Under the pieces are notes generated by a model, which was not told where the DNA came from, did no database searches, and saw only the letters and a program-made list of their open reading frames with translations. A stretch of DNA of 64,000 nucleotides. Source: Phoenix dactylifera (taxonomy: Eukaryota > Streptophyta > Magnoliopsida > Arecales > Arecaceae). Made by a program: the position numbers and the translations under genes. Of the stretch, positions 25,901 through 34,900 are shown one piece after another (the first letter of the stretch is position 1; each line of letters begins with the position of its first letter). Location: contig NC_052392.1 in the NCBI RefSeq assembly GCF_009389715.1, forward strand, positions 38,869,410 to 38,933,409. The letters are read 5' to 3'.

Positions 25901-28900
25901 TTTATTTTGCTACTTAATGTGTCTCTCTCTGATTTTGATGGTTTGACATTGTCTTTATTGTAATTAATACTACCTAGAGGGGTAACAGAACTGTGGGAAG
26001 GAAACCCTTATTACTTCAGACACTCTTGATAATAATATCCATAGAAAAAGAAGAATCACATAATGTCTTTGAACTTTAAAATGTTGCTCTGGTATATCAG
26101 GAAATGGAGCTGCTTTCCATGAGATTGCTGCAGAAGAAAAACGAAAACATTTGCCAATTTATATGAATTTACTTATTCAAACTAAGTTCAAACACTTTGT
26201 ATATAAACCTTAAGTTTGTTAGATATTGTTCTAAAGGAATCAACCTTTTTGTTTAGTTAGTTTTGCCTTTTTAATTTCAAGCCATCTCTTCCTAAATTAA
26301 GTCATTGCTTCTCTCATGTCATACGCACTCTATTCTCTACTTCATCTCAAGCTGTTAATTCCTTTGTGGATCTTTTGGGTTTCTGATGGAACATGTGTAT
26401 GTGTTAGTTCTCTTTCTAATTATTTTAGTTTTACAACTGCACTGTTGTTACTTTGATTGTTTTTTACATCTGGTCATTTCAGTTAAATCTTTTCTTTTGT
26501 TATTTGCCACTCTTAGATTGACTGTTCAAGACAAGTAAGATACAATTTTTCATAGTTTCTAGTCAGTTCTTACATTGTGCAAGGAATTATCATTCCATTT
26601 GAATTTGTTGTACTTGTACTTTTCTTTTTCTTTTATATTTTGTGGAAGAAGAATTAGGCTGACTACTAAGGGATTGCTATTAATTTTGTCATTCATCCAG
26701 CCAAATTACTTGAGATTACTTTGCTTGAAACTGAACAATATTAGTAACAAGCTCACCTGATTCTTTCTAATCTGCTTTGGGGTTTATCTCTCTCTCTCTC
26801 TCTAATTTGGCTAGGTTTAAAGACTTAGTATTGCTTTGTTAATTCTCAAATCTGCCTTCTGAAAGTGTTATATGTGTTTTGGCAGGGAATGAAGCTTCTT
26901 CCTATGAGGCAGCTAATAATGAAGAAGTTGAAGGTTCTCATGACTCAACTTCTTTTCCTTTCCATGGTTAATAAATCTTTTCCATTCAAGAATCTAAATG
27001 CTGCTATCCTTGACATGATAGGGATGGGAGCTTCACCAAAAGTCACTGGACAACTTGGCATAGGTGGAACTCCTACATAATTCTTGATCAATATTTCAGA
27101 CTTATTTTCTTGTTTAGAAGTGCATTTATATGCAGTGGCCTATTAAGTATGCGGTATGCCATGTCAGATGTCTAGTCAGGTAGAAATGGGTATTGCTTAG
27201 TTAATGTTGGAAAATTTATCATGTGAAGCCAGCTTAGCAGTTGGTATCCTTGGAGCTAGAAGTTCACCTGATAGGGACTGGATCTTCTTTGTCTGATGAC
27301 TGCATATGTTGTTGTTCATCTGCTTGTTTATTTCTTGGGAGATTCTGTTTACATTCTAAAGTATGTCATGGCTTCAGTTTGTGTCAGTTATTAGATACTT
27401 CTTTTGCTAGTTTCTTTTTGCAATTATTGCTGTCTTTTCTTATCTGATAGAGTTGATATCTTAAAAAACTAAGAAGCTGCTGTTAATGAACTAGTGGGGA
27501 ATAGAATTCTCTGTATTAAAAATTTAAATGCAAAGAGCCTGTATTTCTCTAATCTGTTAGGACTGTTTACGAGCAATATATTTTCTGTGAATTTTTAATA
27601 TTTTGTTGGCATGCCCAATCTTCGTATCCACATGGGCCTCTCCTGAAGGGTTAAGGAATCTGATATTCCAAGTCATTGAGATTTATGGCTTAAATGAATC
27701 ACAAGCTTTGAACCTAGTTTTTTTCTCATCATTTCTCATCTGCAGTTTGTATTTTAGGCATTTAATTGTTGCTATTAGATCTTTTGCTGGCTGATAAAAG
27801 GGGAAAAACATGTTAAATATTGTCAGTATTACATATGTTTCCAATGCAACCCCAAGTTCGGAAGCTAGTTATGGCTAGGATGTTCCAAATGGTTGTAGGC
27901 ACTCACCAGCAATTCGCTTCCATCCCTTACAATATAGAACTTGTTTTATATAATTATCTTCAATAGATTTTGTTATCCAAGAGGAGATTCCTTAATGCCA
28001 TTTATTTAGAAATGATAGTTGGTGTATTTATGGACGAAGTACATGATGAGGCTTAGGTTTGAATTTCAGGAGGAATCAGTATGGAGCAAAGGTTTGCTAC
28101 TAGTTGGACCAGAATATGGTGCATGTAAATTAGAATAAGGGGCGAGAGATCCCACCATTCTACATAATTTTGAAGAGAAACAATTTATGTACCATGTATT
28201 GCAGTTGTATTATGGGGCTGCTTTTCATTTGGCTCATTGGCTTATTTGTGCCTTTGAGATGAACACAGCTTCTTAAATCAAAAGTTATCATCCTCCACCT
28301 TCATCTAGGCTCTTTCCAAGTTTAGTCAACTTCAATGGGTTGTTCTTTGCGTGAGCTTAAACTGCAATCAATAATGTAGATCTTCCTTTCCACCATTAGT
28401 CATCCAGGTTTCATGGTAGGCCACTCTGTTGCTTAGATTTGCCTTTGCTAAAATTTTGGCACCAATTTCTAGAGAGTTGATTTAAGGTTGACAGCGGATG
28501 GTAAAATCTGTTCAATCTATTGAGCCTTCTCAACTTTGAGTCGTGCCCTATAGTCAACCAGATAGTTGTCAGGGAACAGCTTGGTTTGCTACGAAAGAGA
28601 ATTACCCTTAATTTGAAATCCAAAATTTGACTATTACATTCAAACAAAAGTGGCGTTAAAATTTAACCGTCTTTAAAGAAAGCGTGCAATTGAATATAGT
28701 GCAAGTAAAGGTGCATTACAATTCATGAATCTTAAAAAAAATTTAATTACTAAACTTTGAATCATGGTTGGCCTCACTGTACTGTACTGGCCTATGCCGA
28801 CACTATACTAGCATGGTACTTATATATGTACTGAAACTGGTAATCCAAGCATTGCTTGAACATTGCCTATTTGCATAAACTACCTTCATAATGCAAACAA

Positions 28901-31900
28901 AATGCAAACTATCTGGTGCTGGTGTTCTTCAATAATCACTAGATCCAAAAGCAACTTTAAAATGTCGAGCTCTCTTTTTTGAAAAAGGTCTATTGGATCC
29001 CTCACCAAACACTCTGAAAAGATTATGAAATGGACAACATGAGGTACACAACTTAACAAGTAAACTTCTTCCATGGTTAAAAGAATTTAAGTTCCTGTTG
29101 AGAGCGAATGACCTTTTAAAACATAGCATGAGAATCTGATTGTCATTAAGATGAAGGTTCCTAGAAAGCATTTTGATTATAAATGCTAAAAGTCAAAAAT
29201 CTTCTTATAAGGAACAAAATACTGCGACAACGAAAACACATTTTAGATTTCAGAGAAGCTATGATATTTCAAATAGTTAATGTTATCCAATTAAGGTTCC
29301 GTTACACTTTCAAGGCCAGATAAATCATCAAGTCCACATTTATCGCTTGGCCAAGGGTTCAAATATATCCTCATTGATTATCTGAAAGAGACCACAAGTA
29401 CCACCTAGATAGAGGTCCATATGTATCTTCATCGAAATTCGAATGCTAAAAATATCACTGAGCTAGAGATCCACATTCAAGTATGATGTTATTTTCAGAT
29501 TTGCAGTGCTCTCGTAAATGCTATAGTTAAAGAGGTTTGAATAACAAGAGAATGTGAAATCATAACACATATACATGAGCTCAAAATTAGCAACTAAAAT
29601 CTCATATACTTTTAAAATTCCACATCAAAAACTCGTAGCAGGATTTCAATGAAAAATAACTTAAATCGTTGAAACTAATAGTCAATTTCAAAATAAAGAA
29701 TAGTTGCACCCTTTGTGGACTCCAAAATTTTTGAAACCCTAATTTGAAAATGATACTGAGATTTATCACTTAAAATTGAAATTAACCACACTATTGGAAA
29801 TATGCTAAAGATGCCAATTTTGAAAAAGTGACTAGGAATTCATAATTTTAAAAAATCATTATGTTTGAGACTGAAAATGACTATGGACTCAAAAACAGTG
29901 ATCAGATCTCATTTCCAAGGCATGGAGAAGGATACGTACCAAAGAATCCTTAAGTCCTTCTCCGAGCTCCCCTTCTCCTCTTCTCTCTCTCTCTCTCTCT
30001 CACTCTTTTTATTAGAAAGGTCTAATACCCTTCACTTCCTTGTCTACTATTGCTTGCCCCTTCTTAGAGACTCGCTTGGTTGGTTCGCTCGCATATGTCA
30101 GCCCCCATACCATTTCAGTTCCTTTAGGTTGGGTGTTGGCTAGGTCGGTTGACTGCTCAAGTAGGTTGGATTTGTGATTCTGTAGATGGACCACTACAGA
30201 GAAAAGACTGCTGAAAAAGGCCTTTTAAATATGAAAACTAATTGCCACCTTCTTTTCATTTCTATGTTTATTCCCATTTACTTGAGATATTACATGTTAA
30301 TAAGGAACTACTCTCTGTTCAAGTTAAATAAAAAATATTTAAATTTTCAAACTCCTTTAGTTTATAAAATGTTGATTTTCCAACTTTAAAACAAATTTCA
30401 ATTTTTTTCGAGATTTCAACTTTTAAGTATAGAGCCAAGGTCCGCCGTACCGCCATACCAACGTACCGGTAGGCACTGGTACCGGTATGGTACCGGTACC
30501 ATATTGAATCGAACCGGTATTGTACCGGTTCGGCTGGTTCGGGTCAAAAGCCAAAAAAAATTTGAGTTCGGTACGGGTTGCGAATAGTTGGAACCGAAAA
30601 ATATAGCTGTACCCTACCGGTTCCGTCCGGTATCGGTACGTACCGGTCCGTACCGATCCATACTGATCGGTACGGCAGACCATGTATAGAGCTATATATG
30701 TGAATGAGTCGAATTACTTATCTCTCGGTCTATTAGAGAACTATCTCTCTAGGGATTGTAAAAGATGTTCCACTAGAAATATTCTTGTTATTGCTTCGAC
30801 TCATATTTCCCGATCTGAAAAATTGTCTGACCTGAAAAGAAGAGTTGATCAAAGGAATACCTGAATCAAAGAATAAAGACATGGCACAGCTGGGTGCTAG
30901 AATAGTAGTCGATAGAAGTTCGTTTTAGACAGGAAGGGTCACGAGAAGCGGGAAAGCATTTCGATGCAGCACGGGGAATCGACTCAAGTCAATTCTCTTG
31001 CTGGATCGAAAGAAAAGATTTCGGAGTTAACTATAAGTCAAGCAAGAAAAACATACATCTGTCTCCAAAATGTTTCACTTAAAATAATGCTAAAGAGATC
31101 TTCAGCTTTAATGCAAAGAATCTTAATTTTTAATGTTACACCCACTTTACATATAGTTATGTATATTTTGTTTGCACACGCTGGTTATGATATTCTATCC
31201 TCATTAAAAAAATTGACTCCTCCAAAATTCTTGTATTCTCTAACTAAAATAAAGGAGGGTACACTGAAATTTCATTCTCCCACTATCGACTGGCTTCTTG
31301 TGGAGTGATGCTATCATTTTACCTTTATCCAATCAGATTATTTTATTTCATAATACTTGTTTTTTCTATGATTTGGATTGAATGGTCCACAATATGCTCA
31401 AATCGCCCCTAATTTGAATTGGCCTGTAACCTATGGTATGTGACATATGGGGATGTATTTTGCGAACATTGACATGTGGATCACATTATGAGCACATGAC
31501 AATTTAACAGGCAGGGCCAAAGTATGCCACTTTTTCGACCCCACAACTATCATCATGAGTTCTCTGTCTACTATGAGCATTTTGAGGTCTATTATCTATG
31601 AATTTGATCTTTTCGGGGGTGTCTTGAACAGACTTTGACTTAAGCAATTTCCTTTTACTCATCTCATCCTACCAATCTGGTGATTTGCACTTTCTTACTG
31701 GAATACTTAATTATTTATAAAATGAGTTGCAAATCTGTGCTAGATCGTGATCATTGATGTTGAACTGAAAATCAAAATGTGGCTGTTGCTCTTCTCGTGA
31801 ATCTCCATTTATTGAATTTGTTTAGATCCTAATTTTGCTGTTGTTTAAATCTGACACGATTAGATCATTGGCGAGCTTTGTAATAAATTAATCTTGGAGC

Positions 31901-34900
31901 ACAACAGTCATGATTTGACCTATGACAGGATATTTGGACAGTTGTTCTTCAATCATGGAAATTTTAGACAGTAATCATAGATTTTTGAATCTTCACCTGC
32001 TGGGTGCACATCCTATCTCATTGTTTTGCGGGGGAGAAAAAGAACTATCTCGAAGAAGATGATCAATCCTCCTGATCAACAAGCAAGCCTGTAGAATTTC
32101 TAGATAAGCTCCTTATTCTCCCAGTCAAAACATTGTTCTCTGTGATCAGAAGTACAATGCATGTGTTAAGAGAAACTCCTATTGCTGTTGAAACCGCTCT
32201 TGCATTGTCAATGTTGTATCTAGTGATTGATGTGTTACCCAAGGACTCAAGTCCTGACAGGACATCCTGTGGGATGTTGGGATGGGGTACTATCCCAAGT
32301 GTCAGGATAGGACTGTTCCGCCATTGTCCCAACATCTCCATTGGCACGTCTTGGGACATCCCCTGTCCCCAGTGTCGGGACGGGGCGGGATGGTGGCGCA
32401 TCCCATTCCATGGAAAACTCGGGACAACCCTATCCCATAGGATTTAAAACCTTGGATGTGTCACTACATGTTGAATATGCTTGTTATTGTGATTTGCAGT
32501 GAGGATTTTTCCATTTGAAACTACTTAGATATGGAAATGATTTCAGCGGTTGATTCTTTTAATAACTTGGAGCCTGAAAATTTATTTTAGATGCACACAA
32601 AAAGAAAACAGAAGTCTTAAAAAGGTTTTGGTAGATGTTTGAGGGTAAATCCTCATGCGCAAAGAGAGGGAGACTAGGAAGGAGGATAACAATCAAGGGG
32701 GAGGGAAAGAAAAGGCTGATAAGAATTCTATTAATTCAATTCTGGATTCTCCTGTATATATAACTTTTCTCCTATTTTGACTCTAAACTTGGCTAAAATA
32801 ATTTACAGGACCATGATTAATGAACTTTCAAGCTTTTCCTAACAAGAAGTAATAGAAGAAAATATTTAATTTTGGATTCTGATGAAAATGTATTGAAAGT
32901 CATCTTGCTTCAGACTTAATACTTTATAACTGTCCTACCCTGACCAGTACCTAAAGTAGACTTATGGGCTCTAATGCTAGTTAAAATAAGACACAATAAC
33001 CCAAAAAAAAAAGAAGCCCTAAAGTTAGTGAGAATATTATAAGAAAATATAAGAAAAGATGAACTAATGAAGACCCCTAAGTCAGAAGATAGATATTGAA
33101 TCTTTAAGCCTGGAGATAAGTATAATGGTAACAGAATAATAATCTTGTAAAAAATAGATTCCTGGATCTAGACATAGAATGCTGCTTGTTTTTTTTAAGG
33201 AATTTGAAATTCAAAAGTTTCCGATTTGAATATTGCGCCAAAGCAAGATGGATGAGGACCTTTTTTAGGCTATTGTGATCCCTAATGGTGCTGATAGTGG
33301 TTGGTTGGGCATAAGAGAAAAGAATGGGTTTCTTAAGGTAGAGAAATGATTGCATGTGAGGAGTACAGATCCGTTGGATGCTTGTAATTGTACAAGGGAT
33401 GAGGGAGAAAGGGGGTTTTGATTCAAGGGACAACAAAGATTATATTGTTCAATGAGGTGATAGGACAGTACATTTGAGAGATAAGACTACTGAAATACTT
33501 AATTAGTTGTGAAGTATGGACATGGATATGGGAGATGAATGCTACATGATACTGATGCTCCTATACGAGAAATCTTGAAAAAATAGGATACAATATGACT
33601 AGGATGTGACAATGTATGTATATACTTGTGTTTGCCATGTGCAATTAACGTGATTGGATGTATAAAGGATATAATGCCATAGAAGGAGAAATAGTTAGCT
33701 TTATTATCTAATACACTTAGGAAGGGGGAAGTGGGTTTAACACCCTCTCCTAGAGACTTCCTTTTTTAGTGGGACTCTGAGATGTATATTTTTAGGATCC
33801 GAATGTAGATGGTCTAATTATAGATTTTTAGTCTGGCTGCAAATTGTTGGCCTCTCTCTCTTCTAATACACTTGTGAATTTTTCTACGAGGTGAAAAAAA
33901 ATGCTTTAATGCACAAGTCAGTAAAAATCTTCAGAAGTCATGTTTTGAACAATTAAAGTTAAAGGGATAAAAAATATAAACGGAACAGAAGACCAGCATA
34001 TTTCGTAGGTACATAATGTTAACTTCAGCTTAAAACTGTTAAAAACTGCACAAATGAGTCTATATAACAAAAATATACATTAAAATGTTCTGTGATAATT
34101 TTTCTCATTTTTTTAAAAAAAATCTTAGTTTTTATTTTTGGAATATTTTGCCAGAACTCTCGAAACCGAAACCACACAAACTTGGCTGAAAATGAAAACC
34201 AAAACAGAGTTTTCGAATCTTGCTTCTGAGAGCATTGGGCTTCAAATGCTTCTCTTAAAGTCAAAATCCACACTGTTGATCATAATCTACATTGTATATA
34301 ATGCCTAGAGACTAAAAATCATTTGTTTTTAAGCATATCATCCTAAATTTCAGCTGAGTTGGATGTGCAAAAATATTTTATAGACTATACAATTTGCAAA
34401 TCCAGACTGCTGATCTTTTTTTAGATTTTCTTAAGCATATCATCCTAAATTTCAGCTGAGTTGGATGGTTTTATTACTATAGATCAAACCAAAATGTGGT
34501 ATCATACTGCTGCATTGTGTGTATAATATGTACATATGTATGTATTTATATCTTACACATGTTTGTGTGCATTGTGTTTGTGTGTGTAAAAATAGCATCT
34601 ATAAAGAATAGTGGGCTATCAAAATAAAATCCGTACTCTATATCATAGTGCCAACTTCCACAAACTCGTCATTTAGTTGCCATTCAAAATCCAAAATTAA
34701 CCATTAAATGTTAAAAGTTTAACGTTCATTTTAAAAATGTTTAAAATAAAGACCTTCCCCCACATTTCAAGAGGAACCAAGGAAATATCTTAAGTTTATG
34801 TAGAAAGCATATGGATAGCTTTTTCGAATTTGTAAAAATGAGCTACCAAATGTAGTTAGTGGACATGTATCCTAGAAGTGCCCTATGAATATCGATTTCC

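Larger units (their letters stand above)
15467..26933 (+). repeat. Tandem exon-intron duplication array (A/B units)
   Basis: Repeated genomic units each carrying a type-A and/or type-B micro-exon plus homologous intron sequence. Shared intron landmarks: TCTTGATTGCAATATATGCT-like (about 15900, 18370, 22850), AATGACATTTAAC-like (about 16800, 18930, 23275, 25240) and ACTTAGACAGC-like (about 18205, 24510). Spacing of adjacent B exons is about 2.25 kb (B1-B2), 2.5 kb (B2-B3 after subtracting the hAT), 1.9 kb (B3-B4), 1.3 kb and 0.8 kb. So whole exon-intron blocks, not only exons, were duplicated. Confidence 0.82.
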
